NCBI GenBank assembly: GCA_022565615.1
Contig: JAIUMM010000006.1
Coordinates: 1 to 57,971 of the forward strand
Length of the DNA: 57,971 bases
Source of the DNA: Nanobdellota archaeon
GTDB taxonomy: Archaea; Nanobdellota; Nanobdellia; Woesearchaeales; UBA583
Reading direction: 5' to 3'
This document shows, in pieces, positions 26,345 through 34,992 of the stretch. The notes beneath the pieces were generated by a model. It searched no databases. It worked only from the letters and a program-made list of their open reading frames with translations, and had not been told where the DNA came from. The number at the start of each line of letters is the position of its first letter. The stretch's first letter is position 1. Both the position numbers and the translations under genes were made by a program.

Positions 26345-26602
26345 ATGGAACAAAAAACTACTTGGAATCAAAAAAATAATACTTTAACAAAAACATTTGA
26401 GTTTTCAAATTTTAAAGAAGTTAGTGAATTTGCAAAGAAATTATTTGAGTTATATAAAGAACTAAATCACCATCCAGACACATTACTTCACAATTATAAA
26501 TTAATTACAATTACAACTACAACACACGATGCTAAAAACACTTTAACAAAATTAGATTTTGAATTAAGTAGAAGAGTTGATGAGGTTTTTAATAAACTAT
26601 AG
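26345..26602 (+). CDS. pterin-4a-carbinolamine dehydratase
   Basis: 85 residues. The dehydratase signature is present as NHHPD (His42, His43) with the second half TTHDAKNTLTKLDFELS (His61, Asp62). The enzyme dehydrates 4a-hydroxy-tetrahydropterin, but many prokaryotes carry it without an aromatic amino acid hydroxylase, and roles in molybdopterin or pterin recycling are proposed for the family. No hydroxylase is in the window. It probably shares a transcript with the upstream flavoprotein. Confidence 0.85.
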   Translation: MEQKTTWNQKNNTLTKTFEFSNFKEVSEFAKKLFELYKELNHHPDTLLHNYKLITITTTTHDAKNTLTKLDFELSRRVDEVFNKL

Positions 26603-26655
26603 TTTATTAGATTTAAATTTAATACTTTTTTTATTTTATATAATTTATCTTTTCT

Positions 26656-28845
26656 CTATAGACTTGATAGTACATTTCCTCCTACAAATGAGAAGAGAAC
26701 AATTCCAACTCCTACAACTATTGCATACTTAGTAATTGATGAAATCATTGTATTTCCAAGTTCATATTGAACATGAATAGGATCAGCATTTGAATCTAGT
26801 TGGCTAATAATTAAAATTAAAATTATAATTAAACTAAGTAGATATAAGCCAACACTTGTTTGAAATAAAAATGTTGGAACACCATTTCCAATTGAAAAAC
26901 TAGCAAGAGCAGCACCATCTGATTGAGATGCTAAATCATCAATACTCTCAGACAATTGACCCATAATTAGACTCACAAGACTTACAATTGCAACAACTAC
27001 AGCTGAGATAAGAGGAGCTAAAAATTTAGCTTGTCCTTTCATTGATGAAACTGATTCTGAGAGTAAATCTTTCATTCTCTCATTAGCTGAGTGCATTTCA
27101 CTTAAATATCTAGATAAATCAATTAATGTTTTAGCAGCAATTTCAGGTCCTTTTTCTACTGCACGAATAAATATTTTCATACTTGAAATAATTAACTCTG
27201 AAGGATAATTAAGAATAGCTCCTTTTTCACTATCAAAAATTGCCTTCTCTATACTCATACCATTAAATTTAATATTTTTATCAACTATTGCAAAAAAATC
27301 TCCAGTAGGAGTTCCCTTCATAGTATCAGCAACTGCTCCAAATGCAAGCTCTGCAGAAATTCCTTCATTGAGTCTATTTCCAAGTTGAAATGTAGCAGTT
27401 GAAAATTGTCTTTCTAAAAGTCTTGTAGTATCATGAAGGTGAACAAATGGTTTAGTCTTAAGTTTAAAATATGTTCCAAGCATATATGCTAGACTAATTG
27501 GAATTAAAATACTTAAAAGTCCAGGAAAAATACCATAAGGTCCATAACAAAATAAATCTTCTTGAACTAAATTTGCATAATTTTGAAATGTTCCAAATAC
27601 TGAATCATCTCCAAATACGACTCTAAACCTATCATTTAATTCAACTTCTAATGCACTCAAACAAGTAGTTTCATCATATCCAAAATGTGCTAAAAGTGGA
27701 AAGATTCCTAACAGAAATAAAATTCCACCTAAAAATAGAGCTGTAAAAATAGGTGGAAACTGAAATTTTTTTGTATTTCCTATCTTATAATACCACTGCC
27801 ATAAACTTGCAGTTTTAATAGAATTTTTAGAAAGACTAGTATTTCCACCAGGTCTGTCTTTCATAAGAGAAAAACCCGAGTATCCAACAAACACAGGTAT
27901 TAAAATATTATACATAATAATCATAACTTCAAAAATAGCTTGAGGATTTGAAAATGAAGCAGCAAGAGGCAAAATAATTAATCCCAATATTGGAAGTACA
28001 ATTCCAAGCATATTAAAAGATGAAATTTTTTCTTTTAATTCTTGAGCAAAATGGAGCATTTTTTCATAATTTCCTTGTAAAATAATATCAAGAGATTTAT
28101 CTAATAAAGAAAGTCTTCTACTCTCATCTGATTCATATAAAGAGGATTCAATTAAATAAATTGATTCTAGAAATTCTAAATTATCTTCTCTCCATTTCTT
28201 TAAATATTCATCAAATGCTGCTTTTAAACTTGGAAATTGAGATGTTTCAAGTTGCCAGAGAACTTTTTTAAAATCAAGTGAGAGAGGAGGCTGTAAATAA
28301 TTTGCAGCAAATTCTGTTGCAAGTTCAAAATTTGAATTAAATCTCATATATGCTACAATATAAAAAATTCCAGTAATAATTTGATCATTAGATTTATTTC
28401 TAAAACTAATTGCAAATAGTTCAGGTATTTTTTGAAAAATAAAATAAGCAGCAACTGAGAGAATGATAAATCCAAATGCAAGTGCATTTCTTCCAAGTAT
28501 AAAAAATGAAACTCCAACTAACATAAAAAATATTGCACCTAGAATTGTAAAACTCATAACTCCAATAGGTGATATATGAAGATGAGAATTTTCAATGTGC
28601 TTTTCAATATCCTCTTTACTTTTTTTATCAGGTTCAATTGGTAAAATTTTTTGACAAATATTACAAATTTTCTCATATAATGAAAAAGAACTAGGAAGAT
28701 TCTCACGTCTAAATGTCTCATAATCTTGAGTAAATTCTCTATTGAATTCAAAATCTCCTCCTTTTAAGTTTTGAATAGTTTTAGAGTCTAAATTTTGAGC
28801 TAATTTTTCTTCAAATCGTTTAACAAATAACTCTTTTTCATCCAT
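26656..28845 (-). CDS. FlaJ/TadC-like membrane protein (T2SS F domain) with N-terminal C2H2 zinc-finger-like motif
   Basis: 729 residues. Two copies of the type II secretion F domain, separated by membrane helices (about residues 90-340 and 425-725), match archaeal FlaJ/TadC proteins that form the membrane platform for archaella or type IV pili. The cytosolic N-terminus carries Cys61-x2-Cys64 and His83-x4-His88, a zinc-finger-like arrangement not usual in this family. The ATPase (FlaI/TadA) and prepilin peptidase are not in the window, but several pilin-like proteins are (11056, 33654, 41925). It is convergent with the dehydratase gene. Confidence 0.8.
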   Translation of the reverse strand: MDEKELFVKRFEEKLAQNLDSKTIQNLKGGDFEFNREFTQDYETFRRENLPSSFSLYEKICNICQKILPIEPDKKSKEDIEKHIENSHLHISPIGVMSFTILGAIFFMLVGVSFFILGRNALAFGFIILSVAAYFIFQKIPELFAISFRNKSNDQIITGIFYIVAYMRFNSNFELATEFAANYLQPPLSLDFKKVLWQLETSQFPSLKAAFDEYLKKWREDNLEFLESIYLIESSLYESDESRRLSLLDKSLDIILQGNYEKMLHFAQELKEKISSFNMLGIVLPILGLIILPLAASFSNPQAIFEVMIIMYNILIPVFVGYSGFSLMKDRPGGNTSLSKNSIKTASLWQWYYKIGNTKKFQFPPIFTALFLGGILFLLGIFPLLAHFGYDETTCLSALEVELNDRFRVVFGDDSVFGTFQNYANLVQEDLFCYGPYGIFPGLLSILIPISLAYMLGTYFKLKTKPFVHLHDTTRLLERQFSTATFQLGNRLNEGISAELAFGAVADTMKGTPTGDFFAIVDKNIKFNGMSIEKAIFDSEKGAILNYPSELIISSMKIFIRAVEKGPEIAAKTLIDLSRYLSEMHSANERMKDLLSESVSSMKGQAKFLAPLISAVVVAIVSLVSLIMGQLSESIDDLASQSDGAALASFSIGNGVPTFLFQTSVGLYLLSLIIILILIISQLDSNADPIHVQYELGNTMISSITKYAIVVGVGIVLFSFVGGNVLSSL

Positions 28846-28989
28846 TTTAGTTTATATATATTATAATAGCTCAATATTAAATGTAACACCTCTAATACTA
28901 ATATTTTTTAGAATTAGACTCTATATTACAATAGTTATACTTATAAATTAAAATAAACCCTTATAAAAATTTTTCAACTCTAATTAGTT

Positions 28990-29619
28990 ATGAATTTAAC
29001 AAAAAATTTAAGAAGCTTTTCGAAACAAAAAGTATTAATGTTAACATATTTTTTTTTCCTTCAAATTTTTTTATTTTTTTGGATAATTGGGATTGAAAAA
29101 GACCTAAATTTATTGTTATATTTTTGTTATCATGCTCCTTTATTAATTATAATATTACTTTTATGTAATCAAGAAAAATTAATTCCGACTCTTATTATAT
29201 TTTCATTATTTGCTCAATTATTGTACATATTTGATTTTATGATCTCACACATAATAAAAGATTCTTTGTTAGGATATTATGATTACTATCTAAATCCACA
29301 TATAGTGGTTCATATCCTAACTCTTTTAGCTCATTTCACAAGTATAATTTTACTACATTATTATTCTCATATAAAACCACAACCAAAACATTTGGTAATA
29401 ACATTTGTATATACATTTACAATTTATTTAATTGTTATATTATTTATTCCTCTAGAGTACAATATTAATGGAATTTCTACAACATATACTATGTTAGACT
29501 ATTTACCAATGTATTCAATTTTATATCCAGTATATCATTTAATAATCATTGCAATTCCAACATATTTTTTACTCTTAATGATTTATATGTTTAGAAGTAG
29601 AAGAAATTCAATTATGTAA
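28990..29619 (+). CDS. hypothetical multi-pass membrane protein
   Basis: 209 residues, not recognised. About six hydrophobic segments, with many Tyr, His and Ile, and a basic C-terminus (FRSRRNS) that should lie in the cytosol. No signature motif seen. It stands alone between the divergent FlaJ-like gene and the 297-base convergent gap downstream. Confidence 0.5.
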   Translation: MNLTKNLRSFSKQKVLMLTYFFFLQIFLFFWIIGIEKDLNLLLYFCYHAPLLIIILLLCNQEKLIPTLIIFSLFAQLLYIFDFMISHIIKDSLLGYYDYYLNPHIVVHILTLLAHFTSIILLHYYSHIKPQPKHLVITFVYTFTIYLIVILFIPLEYNINGISTTYTMLDYLPMYSILYPVYHLIIIAIPTYFLLLMIYMFRSRRNSIM

Positions 29620-29737
29620 TAAAATTTTCAATATTGTAAATTTGTGTAGTTTAGTTAAGAATAAATTAACCTAAGAAATATATTAAATGAATATTTTATT
29701 ATATGTAATATATAATAAAGTATTTTGTGTTAGTTAG

Positions 29738-29786
29738 TTACACAAGTTGCGTTCTTGTGTAAATATTATATAGTGGAAACTATATA
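29738..29786. other. two tandem hairpins in a long convergent gap
   Basis: The gap 29620-29916 separates two convergent genes and is long for this compact region. It contains a 9-bp hairpin TTACACAAG/CTTGTGTAA with loop TTGCGTT (29738-29762) and, four bases later, an 8-bp hairpin TATATAGT/ACTATATA closed by GGAA, a GNRA-type tetraloop (29767-29786). They could be terminators for one or both genes, or parts of a small RNA. The rest of the gap is AT-rich, and I see nothing else in it. Confidence 0.4.
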
Positions 29787-29916
29787 TAAATCTTATTAGA
29801 AACTATTGATAATTCTTAAGAATTTAATGAAATTATAAGAAACCAAAATTTTTAATTTAAAAGTAGTTAAAATAAGTTATTGGATTTAAAGTACTCATAT
29901 TTAATACAGAGATAGA

Positions 29917-30141
29917 TTAATAATTTTGAGTGGAATTTTTAAATTGAATTCCTCTTTTTAAAAATTCAAGAATTATTGAAGCTTCTTCAACTTGAATATT
30001 GAATTTTTGAGATAATTCAAGAGGAGTATGTATGTTCTTACTCATAATATATGAAGTTAACTCTTGAGCTTTAGAAGAAGATTTGAAATCATATTTTTCA
30101 ATAATTTCTTGAAACTTTTTATGTAACTCTTGAATTTCCAT
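29917..30141 (-). CDS. small possible winged-helix protein
   Basis: 74 residues from the ATG at 30141; the frame extends to 30207 but that would overlap sufC. The C-terminal part TPLELSQKFNIQVEEASIILEFLKRG has the helix-turn-helix rhythm of winged-helix proteins. It lies 22 bases downstream of sufC on the same strand and may be co-transcribed, so a regulator connected with Fe-S assembly is possible but not shown. Confidence 0.4.
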   Translation of the reverse strand: MEIQELHKKFQEIIEKYDFKSSSKAQELTSYIMSKNIHTPLELSQKFNIQVEEASIILEFLKRGIQFKNSTQNY

Positions 30142-30163
30142 TTTTAAATTTGTATTTAATAAT

Positions 30164-30901
30164 TTATTTAATCTTTTTACCTTTAAATCCGTGTTGTAAA
30201 ATTTCAAGTCCTAACTCTTTTGAACCTTCTTTTGCAACTCCTCCTTCATCAAGTATAATAACTTTTGAAATATCTAAATTTTTTAATAAATATTCATGAT
30301 GAGATACAATAATAAATGTAGTATTACACTCTTCTTGCAAATATTTAATTACTTTTGAAATAGTTTTAAGTCCATCTACATCAATTCCAGAATCAATTTC
30401 ATCAAGAAGTGCAATTTTTGGTTTTAATAATAATAATTGAAGAAGTTCATTTTTTTTTCTCTCTCCTCCTGAAAATCCAACATTCATCTCTCTTTGATTA
30501 AATTCTTTTTTCATTTCTAAAAACTCCATTGCTTCATCAAGTTGTTTTCTAAATTCTTTAGGTTTAATTTTAATATCATTATATTTTTCAACAATAGTTC
30601 TCAAATAAAGAAGTTGAGTGACTCCAGGGAGTTCAATTGGTTGTTGAAATGATAAAAAGAGTCCTTTTTTTGCTCTCTCTTCAACCTCTAATTGAGTAAT
30701 GTCCTCTGAATTGAGAATTATACTTCCTTCTAAAAGATAATTAGGATTTCCCATAATTGCTTGAACTAAACTAGATTTTCCAGCTCCATTTGGTCCCATA
30801 AGCATCGTAATTTTCTTAAGATCAAATTCAAGATTTATATTTTGTAATAATGGAGTATCTACTTCATTAATAGATACATTAATATTTTTTAATTGTAACA
30901 T
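30164..30901 (-). CDS. sufC: Fe-S cluster assembly ATPase SufC
   Basis: 245 residues from the ATG at 30901; the frame extends upstream, but MLQLKNINVSINE is the family start. Walker A GPNGAGKSS (36-44), Gln86 of the Q-loop, signature FSGGE (143-147), Walker B LLDEID (165-170) and the switch His201 are all present. The FSGGERKKNE and LDEIDSGID stretches are SufC-specific. SufC drives the SufBD scaffold in the cytosol. sufB/sufD are not in the window; a SufT-like gene is at 42533. Confidence 0.9.
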   Translation of the reverse strand: MLQLKNINVSINEVDTPLLQNINLEFDLKKITMLMGPNGAGKSSLVQAIMGNPNYLLEGSIILNSEDITQLEVEERAKKGLFLSFQQPIELPGVTQLLYLRTIVEKYNDIKIKPKEFRKQLDEAMEFLEMKKEFNQREMNVGFSGGERKKNELLQLLLLKPKIALLDEIDSGIDVDGLKTISKVIKYLQEECNTTFIIVSHHEYLLKNLDISKVIILDEGGVAKEGSKELGLEILQHGFKGKKIK

Positions 30902-31051
30902 AAATAAACAAATAAATATAAATTTAAAATAGTTTCTATAACTTTTCTTTTTAAAAGTGATTTTAATAGTAACCTTTAACCTTAGAGTTTGCATTATTTT
31001 TAACATTTTTTGAAAATTAAATTTAAAAGCAAACAAAGATTATTCAAATAT

Positions 31052-31666
31052 ATGGAAAAAGATTTACAAACCACAGTACTTGTGACATCAGATTTATATG
31101 CTTCAATTGATACATTATGTAGTTGTGAAGCATACAGTTATTTTTTATTACAAAATGGATTTAAATCTACACATATTCAAGAAAAAAATTTAATTGAACT
31201 TGAGCAAAAAGTATTTGAATTTTGTGGATTAGAAACTCCTATTAAAACAGATATTTTTATTGAAGAAAATAACTATAATAAAGTAGAGGAAAATACAGAA
31301 ATTAAATTTATCTGTATAAATATTAAGTCATTTGAAAATATGCCCAAACAAATTACTCCTCAAAACATTCAAGGAATAATGGGTAATGAAAAACCAGATT
31401 TTTTTGATCATTTTGAAGAAAATATTCCAATGAAGCATATTGAAAATGTAAATTCATTCTCAACATTAATTGCTGAAAAATTCAAATATACAAATACTTC
31501 AATCTCTCCTCAAATTGCATCCCTATTATTAGTTGGAATAATTTTAAGTTTAAATGGATTAGAAGAGAGTCAAACAACTAATAGAGATTTTATAGCAGTT
31601 GAATATTTAGAGCAATTCTCAACAATTTCAAAAGATAAAATTAATGCATTAGTAAATCAATTATAA
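31052..31666 (+). CDS. degenerate DHH-family protein related to family II pyrophosphatase
   Basis: 204 residues from the ATG at 31052. It aligns by eye along its length with the DHH domain of manganese-dependent inorganic pyrophosphatases: ASIDTLCSCEAYSYFL (family N-P-D-T-D-x-x-x-S-A-x-A-Y), FDHF (family D-H-H) and LLLVGIILSLNGLEESQTTNRD (family A-I-I-S-D-S-x-x-x-x-S-x-x-x-T-x-x-D). Most metal ligands are lost: the first Asp is Ser18, the second survives as Asp20, the D-H-N motif is Asn90-Ile-Lys, His120 survives, the next His is Phe121, and the late Asp is Ser166. The C-terminal DHHA2 domain is missing. It is probably not an enzyme and may bind a ligand or partner. It is divergent from sufC. 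Confidence 0.55.
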   Translation: MEKDLQTTVLVTSDLYASIDTLCSCEAYSYFLLQNGFKSTHIQEKNLIELEQKVFEFCGLETPIKTDIFIEENNYNKVEENTEIKFICINIKSFENMPKQITPQNIQGIMGNEKPDFFDHFEENIPMKHIENVNSFSTLIAEKFKYTNTSISPQIASLLLVGIILSLNGLEESQTTNRDFIAVEYLEQFSTISKDKINALVNQL

Positions 31667-33607
31667 TAAATCTTTACTTTCTTTAATACTTAAGATACCT
31701 TTAATACTTTTAAGTTCTCTAAATACTTCATCAAATGAATCAGTTTTATTAATTTTTAATTTCATAAGAACACTACCATCTTTATATATTCTATTTTTCA
31801 AATTTAATGGTGTAAGTTTAAACTTGTGTAACGAATTTAAGATATCAATTAAAATACCTGAATTTGAGTCTAAATGTAGCTCTAATGTAATATTATTGTA
31901 CAACTCTCTATCCCACATAAGCTTTATAGTCCTATTAAGACTAAATTTAGCATTATCACAATTTGCGTTATGAATTGTAATTTCTTTACCGTTTTGTGAT
32001 TCAACCCCAATTATTGGAGTTTTAAGTTTAAATTTACAACACAGAGGTTTTTTAATTTTAGAGTATACTTCAAGACCTTCAATGTGTGTAATTATCTCAC
32101 TAAATTGTTCTTCACTTGTAGATTCTCTTTTATTTGCAAGTCTTAATCCTAAACTTTGTCTAATTGAAATTTTAGCTTTATTAGTTGTTGCAATTTTTAA
32201 ATTTTTTTCAGTAGGTTTAGATTTTGTATTAGTAATAATTTCAACAATATCTCCATTAAATAATACTTTATCTAAATTTTGAGCAACCCCATTAACTTTA
32301 CACTTTATTGCTGAATCTCCAACTTCAGTATGGATGTAATATGCAAAATCAATTGCTCTTGCACCTTGAGGAAGAGAGATGATGTCAAATTTAGGAGTAA
32401 ATACAAATATTTCACTATCAAATAAATTATATTTTAAAATTTGCATTAAATTAAAAGATTCTTTATTTTCTTGTTCCCATTGTAATAATTCTCTTAGCCA
32501 CGTAATTCTTTTATCAAATAATTTATCTTTTCCAACATCTTTATATTTCCAATGAGCAGCTACTCCATATTCAGCAAGTTTGTGCATATGAATATCTCTA
32601 ATTTGAACTTCAACAGGACTATCAATAATTTGAGAATGAATTACAATGTGAAGTGATTGATATCCATTATCTTTTGGATGTAATATATAGTCTTTTTCCC
32701 TATGTGGATATGTTTTATAATGAGTGTGAAATAATGAGAGAATTTCATAGCATTTAGAAATATCTGTTGTAATTACTCTAATTGCATATAAATCATAAAT
32801 CTGTTCAAAACTAATTTTTTTTTTAGTAATTTTTCTATAAATACTATACATACTTTTACATCTTCCAAGAACAGTTACTCCTTCAACATTGTGTTTATTA
32901 AGAAAATGTTTTAATTCATTAACACCTTTTTGAACAATTTGAAGTCTTACTTCTTTTTTAAGTCCAAGTTTTTGTTTAATATTTTCAAAATCCTTTGGAT
33001 ATAAATATTTAAAAGATAAATCTTCAAGTTCCCATTTCAAAGAATAAATACCTATTTTTTGAGCAATTGGTGCATAAATAAAGAGTGTTTCTTTTGCAAT
33101 TCTTTGTTGAGCATTTTCACTTCTTGAACCTAGAGTTTGCATATTGTGAAGCCTATCACAGAGTTTAATAATTAAAATTCTCATATCTTTTGATGCACTT
33201 AAAAGCATCTTTCTAAGCTCAGTTAAATTTTTTTCAATATCTGTTCTTCCTTTATTTTCATTTTTACCAAGTTTAGTAAGTCCTTCAACTAAAAGAGAAA
33301 TTTCATCTCCAAATATTTTTTTAATTTCTTCAATTTTAACATTTGTATCTTCAACTACATCATGAAGAAGAGCTGCACAAATAGATTGAGGTCCAAGTCC
33401 ATAATGATAACTAAGTTTTGCAACTTCAATTGGATGGGTAATATATAAATCACCTGATTTTCTATATTGTGTTGAGTGAGCTTTTTTTGCAACTTCATAT
33501 GCTTTAGTAATAAGTTGTTTATTAAACTCAGTAGGAAGACTAATTAAGAACATAGAAAAAATTTCATCAACTTGTTTAGTTGTATTAATTATTATTTCTG
33601 ATTTCAT
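31661..33607 (-). CDS. bifunctional (p)ppGpp synthetase/hydrolase, Rel/SpoT type
   Basis: 648 residues. The HD hydrolase domain is intact: His58, His82-Asp83 (LLHDVVEDT) and Asp151 (CDRLHN). The synthetase domain has GRCKSMYSIYRK, YDLYAIRVI, REKDYI with NGYQSLH, and EVQIR-x-x-x-MHKLAEYGVAAHWKYK. REKD is the R-x-K-D form found in bifunctional enzymes. A TGS domain (FVFTPKFDIISLPQGA), a Cys-containing ZFD-like part (PLCCKF, NANCDNAKF) and a C-terminal ACT domain follow. It should make and degrade the alarmone (p)ppGpp. Complete Rel proteins are rare in archaea, so lateral acquisition from bacteria is likely, though base composition matches the neighbours. Its stop overlaps that of the convergent gene by six bases. 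Confidence 0.9.
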   Translation of the reverse strand: MKSEIIINTTKQVDEIFSMFLISLPTEFNKQLITKAYEVAKKAHSTQYRKSGDLYITHPIEVAKLSYHYGLGPQSICAALLHDVVEDTNVKIEEIKKIFGDEISLLVEGLTKLGKNENKGRTDIEKNLTELRKMLLSASKDMRILIIKLCDRLHNMQTLGSRSENAQQRIAKETLFIYAPIAQKIGIYSLKWELEDLSFKYLYPKDFENIKQKLGLKKEVRLQIVQKGVNELKHFLNKHNVEGVTVLGRCKSMYSIYRKITKKKISFEQIYDLYAIRVITTDISKCYEILSLFHTHYKTYPHREKDYILHPKDNGYQSLHIVIHSQIIDSPVEVQIRDIHMHKLAEYGVAAHWKYKDVGKDKLFDKRITWLRELLQWEQENKESFNLMQILKYNLFDSEIFVFTPKFDIISLPQGARAIDFAYYIHTEVGDSAIKCKVNGVAQNLDKVLFNGDIVEIITNTKSKPTEKNLKIATTNKAKISIRQSLGLRLANKRESTSEEQFSEIITHIEGLEVYSKIKKPLCCKFKLKTPIIGVESQNGKEITIHNANCDNAKFSLNRTIKLMWDRELYNNITLELHLDSNSGILIDILNSLHKFKLTPLNLKNRIYKDGSVLMKLKINKTDSFDEVFRELKSIKGILSIKESKDLL

Positions 33608-33653
33608 TTTTCATATGTTGGATATTATTATAATTAGTGTAAGTTTTAAAAAT

Positions 33654-34952
33654 TTAATATATTAATTGACAAGAGTGACTATTTAAATTAAGTTGATTAT
33701 TATCTATTGAATCAATTATTAAATAAGGACTAGACATTGAAGTAGTAAATAAATTATGCGTTCTATTTGTATATAATTGATCTATACTAAAGTAAATACT
33801 TTGATAAAAATTATTTATACTTGAACTTGGCAAAAAACTTTGACAGTAAGTTTCATTAGTGCTAATTGGATCTTGTAATATAATTTCAATTTTGTTCTTA
33901 CTTAATTCATATACAAACTCACTTCTTTGAATAAGTGAGTTATATGCACATTCAAAATTACTAGGAGTTGAAAACAGAGAAAACATAAAAATAGTTATTT
34001 CATCATTAGTATCATAAAATCTAAATATTTTAGGTTCATCTTCATTTAATTGATTTGTAATTAAATAGTCACTTTGATGATTTGAATATGTATAAGAAAA
34101 ACTACCTTCAACAATTCTACCTGTATTTGTCAAATCAATAGTTGAAGGCATTTTTTGAAAATTTGATTTGATATGATATACAGGAATTCTCTCTCTTGAA
34201 AATTGAGTATTAATATATTCTTCAATAAAATTTTCATTAAAATCTAAAAATACAACACTACTTGGATTTAATGTATCAATTTGTGTTCTCATTTCAGATT
34301 CAGTGAGTCCATTTTCTAAATCCCAAGTGATAAATGATAATTGTTGATAACTCCTTCTAGTGTTTAAAATTCCTTGAAAGAGTGAGTACGTAGGTCCATT
34401 AGATTGATTAATAATAATAATATGACTTTTAGGAACTACTGCAATCATAGGACTAATTGACATTGGAAAATTAAAATTTTCAAGTATTAAATAAATATTT
34501 TGAGGAAGCTCATTATTAATTGGAGGCATAATAAAAGGATAAATATCCAGATATTCATTTAAAGGTTCATAAATTAATTCTCTTCCATCAATACTGAGTC
34601 TTGTAAATTCTCCTCCTATACATTGTAAATTAGCATCTTTATTTCCCATTAATGGAATTGTATTAAAAACAGTAGCACTACTTACACTTAAACTCTGAGC
34701 TCGTACATTTAGTGTATTTGTAAGTGCTTTTGCAAATTCTAAATTATTATTTTCTTGTTCTATAGTCCAATATGTATTTAAAATTGAATATATTGAAATC
34801 ATTAAAACTCCTCCTATAATAGTCATAAATACCCATGAAAAAACTGTTGTCGTTATTCCTTTTTTAGAAGAATAAAAAGGTTTTAAGAAAATATTTAAAT
34901 ATTTATCATTTAAATTGTTTTTTCTAAAAAAAGTATTTTTAAATAAATTCAT
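33654..34952 (-). CDS. pilin-like N-terminus with large extracellular domain
   Basis: 432 residues. A basic stretch (YSSKKG, residues about 28-32) precedes a long hydrophobic helix (VFSWVFMTIIGGVLMISIYSI), the layout of archaeal class III signals, and an aliphatic/polar helix with Glu follows as in pilins. The remaining 350 residues are an outside domain that I do not recognise. It may be a pseudopilin-like surface protein using the FlaJ-like platform at 26656. It is divergent from lspA with a 40-base shared promoter region. Confidence 0.55.
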   Translation of the reverse strand: MNLFKNTFFRKNNLNDKYLNIFLKPFYSSKKGITTTVFSWVFMTIIGGVLMISIYSILNTYWTIEQENNNLEFAKALTNTLNVRAQSLSVSSATVFNTIPLMGNKDANLQCIGGEFTRLSIDGRELIYEPLNEYLDIYPFIMPPINNELPQNIYLILENFNFPMSISPMIAVVPKSHIIIINQSNGPTYSLFQGILNTRRSYQQLSFITWDLENGLTESEMRTQIDTLNPSSVVFLDFNENFIEEYINTQFSRERIPVYHIKSNFQKMPSTIDLTNTGRIVEGSFSYTYSNHQSDYLITNQLNEDEPKIFRFYDTNDEITIFMFSLFSTPSNFECAYNSLIQRSEFVYELSKNKIEIILQDPISTNETYCQSFLPSSSINNFYQSIYFSIDQLYTNRTHNLFTTSMSSPYLIIDSIDNNQLNLNSHSCQLIY

Positions 34953-34957
34953 ATTAA

Positions 34958-34984
34958 TATTTATAAATTTGAACTATTTAAATA
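34958..34984. promoter_or_regulatory. interlocked divergent promoters (pilin-like gene / lspA)
   Basis: On the plus strand TATTTATAAAT (34958-34968) is about 30 nt before the lspA ATG at 34993. On the minus strand TATTTAAATA (34975-34984) is about 27 nt before the ATG at 34952. Each box sits near the start codon of the other gene, so the two promoters probably compete. Confidence 0.45.
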
Positions 34985-34992
34985 TATTTGTA

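Noticed and set aside
29738-29762. The hairpin with loop TTGCGTT looks like an anticodon arm (GCG, U33 in place).
   Set aside because: No acceptor stem, D arm or T arm can be found around it, and position 37 would be T. It is not a tRNA or a plausible tRNA half.
30902-31036. N-terminal extension of SufC.
   Set aside because: The extra 45 residues have no counterpart in SufC; the ABC domain starts at MLQLKNINVS, and the extension would cover the divergent promoter region.
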